Origin: Paraphoma chrysanthemicola
Taxonomy: Eukaryota > Ascomycota > Dothideomycetes > Pleosporales > Phaeosphaeriaceae
DNA length: 64,000 nucleotides
Assembly: GCA_020744225.1 (NCBI GenBank)
Contig: JAGMWG010000010.1
Coordinates: 1,178,001 to 1,242,000, forward strand
Direction of reading: 5' to 3'
In this document: positions 12,595 to 24,042 of the stretch, in pieces
Position numbering within the stretch: the stretch's first letter is position 1
How the letters are laid out: each line of letters opens with the position of its first letter
Notes under the pieces: model-generated
Told to the model about the DNA's origin: nothing
Database searches by the model: none
The model's input: only the letters and a program-made list of their open reading frames with translations
Program-made: the position numbers and the translations under genes

Positions 12595-13116
12595 TGTGGT
12601 TTTGGTGACGTCGGACGTGTTCGTAGATGGGAGAGATCCGAGAGATGCGCGGGTCGTAGGTGACTTGGCAAATGCGTAGATAATATGCAAGACACAGCAG
12701 CTCGACGATGCTTGTTTGGCGACGTATATGGCCAAAGTAGATGCAGGAAGAAGGACGACGCAGCTCAGATGGCGTTAAATCAGCAGCTCCGCGCGGGCGC
12801 TCAACGGAACGGAAAGGACGAAGAAATCAAGGCTGCAGTAGCGGAGTGCCTGCGGTGGAAAGAAGAAGGGAGGTGGAGAAGTTGGGAAAAGGTGGGGTGA
12901 CAGCAGATGAAGCTGCTCCGGTGAAAAGGGCAGGCGCGTTGGAGCGCGACGCGACAATGGCAAAACAATAGCAAACGGAAAGAGCGAGTTCAAAGACGGG
13001 ATGAAGCTTAGCTTGGACACAATTTGCGAGTCACCGCGGGTTCTGCTGTGACCAGCAAGATACTGGGAAGTACTAATGACGGTGTGCTGATGGGTGCGTC
13101 TTCACCTTGCCCAATA
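12595..13116. other. PUF upstream region
   Basis: Promoter and leader of the PUF gene and 3' flank of the secreted hydrolase. The stretch 12780-12960 is purine-rich on the plus strand (CT-rich on the transcribed side), as is common in fungal leaders. No gene seen. Confidence 0.45.
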
Positions 13117-15939
13117 TTATTCTAATTCAATGACACTTGAGGCTGTAACCTTCCAGTTGCTATCAAAGAAGCCCATCGCCAGTGCTCCCTCGATGCCTCG
13201 CCATTTTGCACTCTCGCCGAAGACGATGAAATCAGGCTGACCAACACCCGTCAGCATGGGAACAATTCGGGCTGCTTGCCGCAAACCCTCATCATCTACA
13301 CCCCAAATCACCAACTCGAGGCGATCCCCTCCAGCTGGTCGGAGGAAAGCTGCTCCTCGTACAGCATCCCCGTACTCTTGGACACGGTTGCGGTGGTCTG
13401 TGACGGAAAGCCCTGCGGTGCGTATGCTGATGGGGAAGTCAGACAAAGTCTTGATATCGTTTGCGCTCACAACGAGAGTAATGATATTGCCAGTCGCGTT
13501 GATTGTTGCGGGGTCGGATAAAGACGAGTGGATTGAAGCATCGGCCTGGAAGTATTGGTGGAGGTTGCGGGAAATCTGGAGCGCCAAAGTCGTTGTGTTA
13601 GTGGAGCCTGCATGCTGAATGACGAAAGGGCCTTGAGTGCGCAAGATCGCCGTCATGGAGCCTAATTGTCTGCCGCATCTTTGGCCCATCGTAGCCTCTT
13701 TGTCGGTCGCACTGGCCGTCCAGGAGCTGTCCACGTTACGCACTGTGACCCACGTGCCAGGCTCTGTAGGCTCGTTCACAAGATTAATCTCTTGTCCATC
13801 AACAAATACTGGCATGTCCCATAGTGTAGGATCAAACTCAAGTGACGCGACGTTCGATGTCTTGATCACACGTCCTTTGACTTTCACTTTGCCATACTGA
13901 CCAGGATCGTGAAGCTGCAAAACGCGTATGCCGCCTTTACTGCCCATATCGCCAGGGTCAGCCACAACAATTGTGAATTGCTTCAACTTTCTTGGCAGCA
14001 CTACGTCGTTTCGAGCTTGTGAGTAATAAAAGTCTGTGAGTACCGGGGTCGTCATAATGCCATCGTAGTAATGATTTTTATCTGGCAGCTCGTTGTAGCT
14101 TGAATTGGCATCAGCCAATTGCAGTTGCTGAGCTAGAAACCGAGAATTGTACGCAGGCACGTTGTCATCTATCTCTCCATGCTGCTGTTGTACTGTGATT
14201 CCCTTGGCATTTGCCATGAGCATTTCGTGACGGTAGCTGTTGATCGATCCACTGACGACCGCTATCCTTCGCGGATCGGCAGGTTGCCATAGCTCGTACG
14301 GCACGTACTTTTGTATGCTTGCATAGCCAGATACAGGCGCAGCAGCAATTATCTTGTCCGGACGATGAGTTATCGCGTACCATGTGCCTTGGCCCCCGTT
14401 AGAGTGGCCTGACACGATCCAGCGGTCGATGTCAACTTGTGGTCCTTTCCAACCAACAGTCTCGATCCAATCAGGAATGGCGGCGATCGCAGCTTCAACG
14501 TCAGTGAAGCCCCAGTTATGCCAATCGTCCCCGGACCATGGCGTGACACCGGTAGGAAACAAAACGAAGGCGCAAAGATCGAAAACCGGATCAAGTGCGG
14601 CTGTCACCATTCCATTGTCTGCTTCCAGGCCTGCACCATGGAGGGCTAACAAGACCGGGGCTTTCGAGTGACCATTGTGGCATGTTGCGTTCTTCGCTGG
14701 TGGTCGAAACATCGTATATGAGACCATGCCACCTGGGTGAACAAAGGTGATCTTGTGAGGATCATACATCGACCGGTGAGTCAGGTCTTGTGACACTTGA
14801 AGTGTGGACTGGACTGCATCGTTGATGCTTCGATATGTGATGTTGTATGCTACCGACGATGCATTTTGACTTGGAAGAATGATGTGGAGAATGACTGGCC
14901 TGGTTTGACCAGCAGCAAGGACAATACGTGACTGGTTCTTTCCAAGTGAAGAGTGCGTATCCTAATATCAATTTAGTCTTGATAATCTTTCCGGCGTACT
15001 GGGTCTTTGTTGAATATATAGGGGAGTGGATTTACTGACATTTGAAGGTCCAATGCCAATAATCTCGATATCCTGCTGACCACTGTTTCTCAGGAACACA
15101 GAGGCGAACGGGGAGGCAAGTTTGCCATCAACAACATCAGACAGAAGTAGACCAGGCTTTACAAGCTCCAGTGTACCAGAGGCTTGTCGTACATCCACCA
15201 CAACATCGATAGTGGGTTCTAGAATGCCACCAAAAGCTCGGACATCCCTCACAAGGCGAAGATCGATCCGGTGGGTTCCAGGCTCGAGATGTAGGACAGG
15301 AGGAGCCTTACGGAAGGTGTAGAAGTCGCCTCCAAAGTAATGTACGTCGTCCACCCAGTACTCCAAGATGGCGTCGGTGTGAAGTATGACATGTTGAGTT
15401 TCGTTACCACCGACAATGAGCTCGCCACGAGCCCATGCCTGATACTGCACGGCGGCCCATCCGTATACAGTCTTCAAGAAGTCCCAGTCGACATTGGAAT
15501 AGCTCACGCTTAGCGAGGCATTGGCGGAATTTGCACTAGTCGAGACCTGCACGGCCTGGGTGATATTCCATGTAGCTGAACCGTTGGTAGGTAATGAGCT
15601 CCGAAATGTTGCAACAGCATCAAAAGAGAGATTTCTGAAGCCACCGACATACTCTAAAGGATCCGCGCCCCAGGTAGCTTCTATTCAGTGTCAGTCACGG
15701 TTTGGATACCTCCAGCAAGGCGCCCGGGCCTCTTCTCAAACAGACGTACCCCTAGTACCAATCTGAAATGGCCCAAGAACCTGCCATGTGCTATTGAAAG
15801 AAAACAAGCTTGATTGACGTGGTTGATCTGCTAGTGGGGCCATGAGAGAACCGTATTGAGCAGAGGACTGGGAGAGTTGCAGGAACACGCATAGGGAGAG
15901 CAGAAGTCGCAGCCTGGATGTGCTAAGAAAATAGGACAT
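13117..15939 (-). CDS. Large secreted alpha/beta hydrolase (S9/esterase-like)
   Basis: Predicted 891-residue secreted enzyme. Exons in transcription order: 15939-15750, 15680-15040 and 14961-13117; introns of 69 and 78 bp. The start at 15939 gives a classical signal peptide (Arg-containing n-region, LLLSLCVFLQL core, SSA cleavage area). A methionine 19 codons upstream is in frame but would bury the signal. Residues 30-330 are a beta-rich N-terminal region with several Asn-X-Ser/Thr sites and a WQVLGPFQIGTRE segment. The hydrolase fold follows: LLALHGAG (oxyanion side), nucleophile Ser in GHSNGGQGTW, and a candidate catalytic His in LPDKNHYYDG. The last 280 residues form a further beta-rich domain. 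It resembles prolyl-oligopeptidase- or PHB-depolymerase-type secreted hydrolases; the substrate cannot be read from sequence. Confidence 0.88.
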
Positions 15940-16425
15940 CTTGAAGCCGCTACGGCTTGGAGCTACATCGCAACAGGATGTGCAGAGCAATTGCATTTAA
16001 CTTTCGTAGCAACCCTACCAAGCACGCATTGCCGATAGTGGAAGGTACCATCCTCGATCTAGCAGCCGGCTTGGCGGTGATATGACGCCCCCGTTTAAAA
16101 GCGGAGCCTCTGGTTGGTGCCATGGACCACGCGTCTTAAAGCGGATCAGATCTGCCGCTAATGGCGGGTGCATACCACGTACCAACCTTCAATTCAACAC
16201 CCTGTCCTGCTGATGGAAATTCGTCCTTTTTCGTGAGACTCTAAGATACGCTGTACAGACACAGGACCTGCACTACGTTTGCGCGCACCAGGGAGCGCTA
16301 GAAAGAAATAGGAGACACAGGGCCAGCTCGACCATCCCAGACAACTGCACCCTTTCTGCCCCCGATGGCGTAACCACCAAGTCCCTCGATTCTTCCTCCC
16401 CACGGCCACCTCCGACGCAGTCGCT
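15940..16425. promoter_or_regulatory. Divergent promoter: secreted hydrolase / transporter
   Basis: Head-to-head spacer of 486 bp. It contains two near-copies of TAAA(A)GCGGA (about 16096 and 16136) and a partial palindrome, GCGGATCAGATCTGCCGC, at 16141-16158. These could be binding sites, but no named factor is implied. Confidence 0.4.
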
Positions 16426-18111
16426 ATGGCGCCGAATTCAGATCGTGATTCGAGTCCGCACGCGACCTTCAAATTCCCCGCCTTCCAGCCTGACTTGCTA
16501 CCCATGCCCGAAGAGGACTTTCCGTTCAGCTCCTCGCGCTCTGCAAGCCCCTCGCACACCACGCAAACAAATGGCAACCCGATACCCGCGGACAGGTGGC
16601 AGCCGCGCAAGGAGGCGAGGTTCGGCCATGCAAATGGCGCGGCGCACGGGTCGGCAACGAGACATGGACGACAAAAGAGCTTGAGCGAGGCAATCAGGAC
16701 AATCAGGACCAGGAAGGGAAGCGTTAGCCAGAATGCGCACGAAATAGCGGATGCGCTCAAGGCGCCGCTGTCTCCGAAGCTCATTGTATGTTGGAAGTCG
16801 CTCTGGAGGGGAAACTGAGAGTGCTAATGCGGGCAGATGCTCTGCGGTATATGGTACATGACGTCGATCTTCACGAATATGTCCTCGAAGGCTATTCTCA
16901 CCGCGCTGCCCCAGCCCGTCACGCTCACGACCGTCCAATTCGCTTTCGTATCAGGGTGGTGTCTGCTGCTCGCCGCATTTGCTCGACGATTCCCCCGCAT
17001 GAAGCAGACAATGCCATTCTTGAAATACGGCATCCGTCCACCATCGAGAGAGCTCATAATGACCACGCTTCCTCTGACCTGCTTCCAGATCGGAGGACAC
17101 ATACTGAGTGCGGATGCGACATCGAGAATACCAGTCTCCCTCGTTCATACAATCAAGGGCCTTTCCCCGCTACTCACAGTCGCAGCATACAGCATCTTCC
17201 TAAACACGCGGTACTCAATACCCACGTACCTGTCCCTGATACCATTGACAGTAGGCGTCATCCTCGCATGCTCCGCAGACTTCAACGCCAACTTCATCGG
17301 CCTCCTGTCCGCCTTCGCCAGCGCGATCCTTTTCGTCGTACAAAACATCGTGTCCAAGCAACTCTTCAATGATGCCGCCGCAGCCGAGAAGGACGGCCTG
17401 CCGCCCTCGCGCTTCACGAAGCCAGACAAGCTGAATCTACTCTGCTACTCCTCTGGCCTAGCATTTCTCTTCACGCTCCCGCTCTGGCTCTGGTCCGAAG
17501 GCTTCACCCTCCTCGGCGACTTTCTACACGACGCATCAATCGAGCTGTCCGACCGCCCAGATGCATTCGATCATGGCCGTCTACTCTTAGAGTTCCTGTT
17601 CAACGGCACATTCCACTTTGGTCAAAACATTGTCGCATTCGTCTTACTCTCAATGGTCTCGCCCGTCACATACTCCGTCGCAAGTCTGATCAAGCGCGTC
17701 TTCGTCATTGTCTTCGCAGTCGTGTGGTTCGGCAAACCCATCACCAAGGTCCAGGCTTTCGGACTGCTCCTCACATTCGTGGGGCTGTACTTATACGACC
17801 GGACATCAGATGCAGCAAAAGTCGACAAGCGCGTCAAGGCAATACAGTCGAAAGCGCTTGGTACACTACTACCCCTGGCAACTGACGTCAAAGCCCGCGG
17901 TGGATTCACTGCGAGTCCAGCTAGCATGTCTGCTGGGACGGGTGCGTACGGAATCCCCAGTATAGCTGAGTCGCGCGACGAGAAGCGCGACGACGATGCC
18001 GGGTTCAGGAGACACGATGCAAACCACAACTATCTGCCGCCTGGGACCAAAGCGGAAGAAACATGGCGACCACATGAAATGACTGGTAGGACGAGTATTG
18101 GCGTTTCATGA
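16426..18111 (+). CDS. Triose-phosphate transporter-family (Sly41-like) membrane transporter
   Basis: Predicted 544-residue multi-pass transporter of the drug/metabolite superfamily, TPT branch (SLC35-like, similar in layout to yeast Sly41). Exons 16426-16785 and 16837-18111 with one 51-bp intron. The first 120 residues are hydrophilic and Ser/Pro-rich, ending just before the membrane part, which opens with MLCGIWYMTSIFTNMSSKA. About ten helices follow, including the conserved HTIKGLSPLLTV segment and, near the end, SPVTYSVASLIKRVFVIV with the family's KR pair. A 100-residue cytosolic tail closes the protein. It is likely to sit in the Golgi or ER and exchange phosphorylated sugars or nucleotide sugars, but the substrate is not determinable here. 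Confidence 0.92.
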
Positions 18112-18608
18112 TGAATGTCATCGACTAGAAATTAGATGTTGTTTTACGTTCTTGAGTTGATGCCTTCTTTCTTGTATACTTACATTCTTATACGTCACAT
18201 TGAACAAGAAGATACGATACAGTACGCACGCTAGATGAATAGACACGAGGCATTTATCATTGTATCAAATCATACAGTTCGCATGACTACATTACCCACT
18301 TCCAAGTAAGTTGAGACGAAAGAAGAAAAAGGACGGAACCCTCAGCATGCAAAGAAAGCAAGCAACATACAAAAGCCCGAAGCTGGCTCCCTAGTCAGCC
18401 AAGCCAGATCCCAGCGCGCCTTGTATAGGGAAGCAAGAGACGGTGCAGCAACGGAGGGTTAAAGAGACCGCAGAGTTGGACTTCCTGGACGCCTTGATGA
18501 TTCGCATGACTCGTGTAGCCCGTTCAAAACGACAGCACAGCACGGCTGAACCGTTCGCTTCCATGTACCAAGCTTGTCCACGTCTAATTGTGCATGTGTT
18601 GGGGTCGC
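18112..18608. other. Convergent 3' intergenic
   Basis: Tail-to-tail spacer between the transporter (+) and the Rab gene (-), moderately AT-rich at 18120-18300. It holds the two 3' UTRs. No gene seen. Confidence 0.5.
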
Positions 18609-19589
18609 TTAGCAGCATCCGTTCTTCTTCTGCCCCTCGTCCGCCGACTTGCTGATCTCTAGCACCTTGCGCTCGCCGCCGAGGACGTTCTGGCTGCCTT
18701 CGCCTTGGTCGAGGGCTTTGCTTGACACAATGCGGTAGATTTCTGTAAAGTGTGTTAGCAAGCTTCTGTGGCGTGTGGATGGACGCGGCGCGAGCGGAAG
18801 TGGCGGTGTAGGCGCATTGCCACTTGGAAATGTGCATGGCCACGACATGTTGCATGTGAATGCGCTTCGCTTAGTATGACGTGTCGTGTTCTTCAATACG
18901 CACCTGTAAGGATGTTCTGGAAGGCAAGCTCGACGTTGCTGGCGTCCAAGGCAGACGTTTCGATGAAGGAGAGGTTGTTTTCGCCTGCAGAACCAATCGT
19001 CAGCAAGATGCCCACATGATGTGCAATGCGCCACCATGTTTGATATGGTATACGTACTCGCAAACTGCTTCGCCTCCTCTGTCGGCACTGCCCGCAGATG
19101 CCTCAAATCGCTCTTGTTACCGACCAGCATGATTACAATGTTCGAGTCGGCGTGATCGCGTAGCTCCTTCAGCCACCTTGTCACATTCTCGTATGTCTGG
19201 TGCTTGCTGATGTCGTACACAAGAAGTGCTCCGACAGCGCCGCGGTAGTATGCTGAGGTGATGGCGCGGTATCGCTCCTGCCCCGCCGTGTCCCAGATCT
19301 GCGCCTTGATGGTCTTCGCGTCAACCTGAATCGATCGGGTAGCGAATTCGACGCCGATGGTCGACTTGGAGTCGAGATTGAACTCGTTGCGGGTGAAACG
19401 ACTCAACAGGTTGGATTTACCGACGCCAGAGTCTCCGATGAGGACCACTGCGGGGTGTTAGCACAGGATAAGCGCACGGTGCCGTGGTAGTATATACCCT
19501 TGAAGAGAAACTATGCGCAAAGAGTCAGTACAGGGTACAAGCACACACATGTCGCACGCGGCACTCACGTCATATTCGTCGTTCGCCAT
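18609..19589 (-). CDS. Rab11/Ypt31-type small GTPase
   Basis: Predicted 212-residue Rab GTPase of the Rab11/Ypt31/RabE group, which controls late-Golgi and recycling-endosome exit. Exons in transcription order: 19589-19569 (21 nt), 19510-19498 (13 nt), 19447-19058, 18984-18904 and 18742-18609; introns of 58, 50, 73 and 161 bp. The first exons encode MANDEYD and FLFK. The P-loop GDSGVGKS covers residues 16-23. Effector-loop TIGVEF, switch II WDTAGQE, NKSD and ETSAL are all present, followed by a variable tail ending in Cys-Cys for double geranylgeranylation. Every splice join keeps the canonical Rab11 sequence, so the unusual micro-exon is well supported. Transcribed away from the chromodomain gene across a shared 431-bp region. 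Confidence 0.95.
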
Positions 19590-20020
19590 GGTTGGGGTAG
19601 GCGGGGGGGACGGCGCGCAGCGGGGTGTAGCGTCTTCTGAGGGTATAAAGCCGGGGTGTGGACGTCTAAGACAGATACCTCACTGCTAAGGGGCGGAGGC
19701 TCGTGGGATATCTTGCCGTAGGTGAGTGTGTGGTTTGGCTGCCTCGAGAGCACCGCACCTCCCCCGACAAAGCACATGTGTTGCCAAGGCGCTAGCCGCT
19801 TGACCCTCACCTTCCCGCTCGTTTGCGCCTCCACTCTTCACTAAGTTCCACTGGATATCCACCTTGGAATGAACCCAAGAATGTTTCTACCTTAGGATCA
19901 ACTGTGAAGAGCACTATTCAAAGAGAGCTCACTTTAAACGATCTGTGGGCCGCACAGCGCGGAAGCTCGCATTCAGCCAATCAGAGACGAGCAACCGCGC
20001 GGGTTGACTCTTCTGGCAGC
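19590..20020. promoter_or_regulatory. Divergent promoter: Rab11 / chromodomain gene
   Basis: 431 bp between the two start codons. On the plus side the frame is open upstream of 20021 but carries no ATG, which fits a leader. No specific site is assigned. Confidence 0.45.
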
Positions 20021-23000
20021 ATGGCACAATCCGAGCTGGACTACGACACAGACACTATCTCACTCGCGTCTACTGTCGAAAGTGACGCAGGAGAGGATAA
20101 GGTCTATGACATTGATGAGCTCCTGTCAGAAGGATTGGGCGAAGATCGACAGGGCAGTAGAGTCAAGAAGTACTTGGTGAAATGGGAAGGATATGGCATG
20201 CACAGGTACATGATCCAGAACACAAGCTCTGTCTAGAAACTAATCAAGGAGCAGATGTAAGACGGAGGAGCAATACTAACGACGACATCAAGATAGCTGA
20301 TGGTTACAGGCACCTGGGAACCAGAAGATCATTTGATTGGCACTGGCCTGTTGGAAGATTGGGACAAGCAAAAAGCACGGAGCGGGGAGCAGGCTTTCAA
20401 AAAGTTGTGCGACAGAAACAATGCTGCTTTCGAGTCTGCACGCAAACATGAGGAGGCAGCACATGAGCTCAGGCAGCGCAAGCGCGCTAAAAAGAGGACG
20501 AACATGTTGAAGAGACGCAAAAAGTCCGTCCCCATCGCCGATGACGATAGCGAAGAAGACATTCCTCTGATACAACAGAGACGCGCCATTCCAAAGAAGA
20601 CTTCTCCAAGGGCAGGCGTCTCCGCCAGTCAGGAAGATTACTATGATCTATTCGTAGGAAGTCAAGACCAGGATCCTCTTGGGCCTCCATCTACTCAAGA
20701 TCAACAGGACACCAGAGCAACTTCAAAACAAAGTCCTGTGGGTCGAAAAGCGCCGCTGGAGCAGTCATCTACGGAGGAAACGGAGGAAGACTATCATTCG
20801 TCTTCAAACGACCTCACAGACGATTCTTTGCTGGGCGAGTTGGCAAAGAAGTCAAAGAGAGCTCGCGGGAAAACAAAGACAGGTGTAAAATCAAGCAACG
20901 GGCCTAATCTCGGCAACTCTATCCTGTCCCCAAAGAGCCAACGAAGGCAAGATGCAGTGCCTCCTGCAAGGTCTGAGTTAGCTTTGTCTGGTCCGTCTAC
21001 ATCGACGAGAAAGCGCCCAAATCAGGCCCCAAAGTTGCCCAGGACGACGACGTCTTCTGCTGTACCGACTGCAGAGGGACAAGCCAGCACAGGACCTACG
21101 GCAACGAGGCCGACAGCAGTATCATCAACCTCGCGAAAAGGTGAAGCTCTGAGCAGTAGCAGTTCGTCTAAAGTATCTGCAAAGATGCCACCCTCCATTC
21201 AGCCTCCCACTACCACAGCTCCGACAAAGCAAAACTCTAAGAAGTCAACCACCTCTACGGCAATCAAAAAGAGCGGAACGGGGTCCATATCATCAATCAA
21301 GATGGTCAATAAACCGAAGGAGCCGGTGCGAGGATGGCAGAATAGTGAGAAATTGTATGGTAAGCTGAAGTATCGACGTCAAGCTGAATTAAGATCCCGC
21401 ATCGAGGGCGCGCCTGACCCTTCAGCGCTACAATTCGTCGGTCCCGCACCTCCAAACCTACCCAAGCCCAGGCCAGCAAGACCTGCCAATAATCCTTACG
21501 GACGCCGTGAAGCAGGCACGCGCCGTATACAAGAGTCTGATGATGAGCAATCGAGGCACAAGGCTATTGATGATGCAGAGCCTGAACGAGATTGGGAAGC
21601 TGATAAAGCTCCTTTAGTCTGTCCGCACTGGAGACTCAGTAACAACTGCCCGTACGGTCCAGCGAAGTGCCATTACCTGCATCGAAACCAGGACAAGTTT
21701 GGCCGTGATCTACCCGTGGGCGACATAAGCGGATCATTACCACCAAAGTACCGCAAGCCACCACTGACATGTCTGTACTGGCTCACGGACAAAGCCGGCT
21801 GTAGAAACACAGATGCCGAGTGTGCCTACGCTCATAAGAACACTGGATTGATACCGAAGAACTTCATAAACAAGGATGAGGCCTTCAAGATTGATGCCAC
21901 AGTAATTCCTGTTAGTGAGCAGAGCGCAAGCAGTGGGTCCTTCACGTCCCTCGATCCGACCGTGTTGAAGAGCTTGGTGCCCCGCGACCTCCCAAAGAAC
22001 GGCAATCCGCCACTGACCTGTCCTTATTGGTTGTTGAACCCGCAAGGATGCAACAAGGCTGATGATGTTTGCAAGTACGCGCATAGGAATACCGGTTGGA
22101 GACCACAAGACGAGCAACATTTGAATTTACCGATGCAGATTGATCCCAATCAACTTCCCGTGAGTCGGACGACGGTGCCCTCCCCGGCACAACCGACTTC
22201 AACAGGGACAGCCCAGAAGAGCAAGAGAAAGCCCCTGCCATCTGAAACCACTTGCTGGTTTTGGACTCAGAACAGCTGTAGAAAGGGCCCTGGTCAATGT
22301 GTTTTCCAACATCGGAACACTGGTTATGTCGCCGAACCTCCAAAGAAAAACGCGACATGCCGATTCTGGCTCCGAGGTAATTGTTTCAAGACAGCAGAAC
22401 AATGCGAGTATCAGCATTTTCATGCAGATGAAGTGTCGCATCAATCGCGCTCCGCCACCAGTAAGTGTGCAACCGTACATGGAAAAGGCGTTTTGGCTTA
22501 TGTTTGTACCAGCAATCGACAGCGACGATCCGGGAGGGAAATATAACGAGCCATCACGCAATGAAGGTCACAGCCCAATCGACCACAACAACTCGGGTGT
22601 TCATCAACCACAACAAGCGGCGGTCGAACCAACTTTCATATCATCTAATCTCGCAGACCCAGAGAGCGCACATGCTCATGTACAGCCTGCGCAGCCTCAA
22701 TCTTTGGCCGAGCCTCCCGATGCGCGCTCATCGTGTTCCGAAATCAAGCTCACCTTTGAGAAGGCATTAAACATTGACTTCACCACTATCTTCGAATGGG
22801 GCAAGGATGAGAATGGAACAGTCATGATGGACCGGAAGGCACTTCTGCTGTACCACCCCGAAGACCACTCCGAAGAACTTGAGATCATCACCAGATGGAT
22901 GCTAACTCACCATGTGGAGGTTAGCAGTGTATGGTCTGCAGGTTGCTGGGAATACTTTCAACAGCAAGTCGAGAAGGGCGGCTCAGGTGTTGTCGTCGTA

Positions 23001-24042
23001 AGCTAGTCTGCTGTCGGCTATCATCCGTGGCTAACAAGATTAGGCGCATCCTGACTTTGAATACTTCACTGAACTACCAGGCTTTGGTCAGTTGCTTCGG
23101 CAGCAAATCCGAGTCTGGTCGTTAGGCGTGCAAGAAGGCATCGACTACGATGCTGCAGCGACAGCGCCAAACTCTGCTCCTGAATTAAGGCAGGATTGCA
23201 TCGAGATATTCCCCGCTGGCGGCTTCATATACATTACTGATGACGTCTTCAACAAGAAGCCACAGCAGGCCCTGAGGATCATAAAACTGTTCTTCGCCAA
23301 GATCGACAAGTTGCGGCAACTTGCTGGCCCACTTTCGCCATGGCAAGAAGTCGATGATGCTTGTCTTCTCTGGCGAATTGGCGTTCGTCCTGAGCTCATG
23401 GAGCATCTCTTCAGAACGTGCGAGGACCACGAGGCCCAGCTAGAAGCCGGCGACCCGGATACCGTGGCAGCGGCTGAGCTATACGCAGTTCTTAGCGACA
23501 CCAACTACATCGAGCAGGATTCTCCAGTACAGCCCTTGAGTGCCTTCTCAGACAAGTATCCAGTCATGTCAGAGAGGCGTATCATTGCTGAAGCGCAGCC
23601 TCTAGACTATTTCAATACGCTAGCACGCAGCCAGGAAGAAGCCGATCTGCGTATGATCCGATACTACGCAGGCCTGCAAGTTGATATGCGCCGCGACTAC
23701 CGACACTTCTTCGTTATACATACAGAGCCCTTCGCAACGTGCGTGCGCCAGTGGAAGCAGGAGATTCAGACCATCGCGGACGTTCTTACACCAGAGCAGT
23801 ACGTCGCTGAATTGGCCAAAGAAGAACCAGATGCCAGCCAACGGCCAATGTTCGATTTTTGCGAGAGGTACATGTCTAAACTGGAGACTAGGCAGGTAAT
23901 GACGACCACGATTGAGCAAGCGAACAAAGGTCAGATGCCGCTAGCAGCCGATAGCCAGCTATCAATTGAGGATGGAGAGATACGTGATACTCAGCAGTCG
24001 CTCGAAGATGGCGAGATTTATCCAACCCAGTCAGAGGCGTAA
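20021..24042 (+). CDS. Chromodomain protein with five CCCH zinc fingers and a Chp1-like tail
   Basis: Predicted 1,273-residue nuclear protein. Exons: 20021-20205, a micro-exon (2 nt at 20255-20256 in the preferred model), 20310-22460, 22513-22997 and 23044-24042. The chromodomain (about residues 27-85) has the cage aromatics Tyr29, Trp55 and Tyr58 in HP1-like positions, followed by CTWEPE. A basic, Ser/Thr/Lys-rich linker runs to about 490. Five CCCH fingers lie at about 500-770; fingers 1-3 are C-x8/9-C-x6-C-x3-H and fingers 4-5 are C-x7-C-x6-C-x3-H. Residues about 865-1130 form a globular region containing YHPEDHSEELEIITRWMLT and AHPDFEYFTELPGFGQLL. The order chromodomain - linker - globular C-terminus recalls the heterochromatin RNAi factor Chp1, but that comparison is my inference. 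The end holds two repeats of the type S-L/I-E-D-G-E-I. ATG 20021 is the only in-frame ATG before the chromodomain. Confidence 0.87.
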
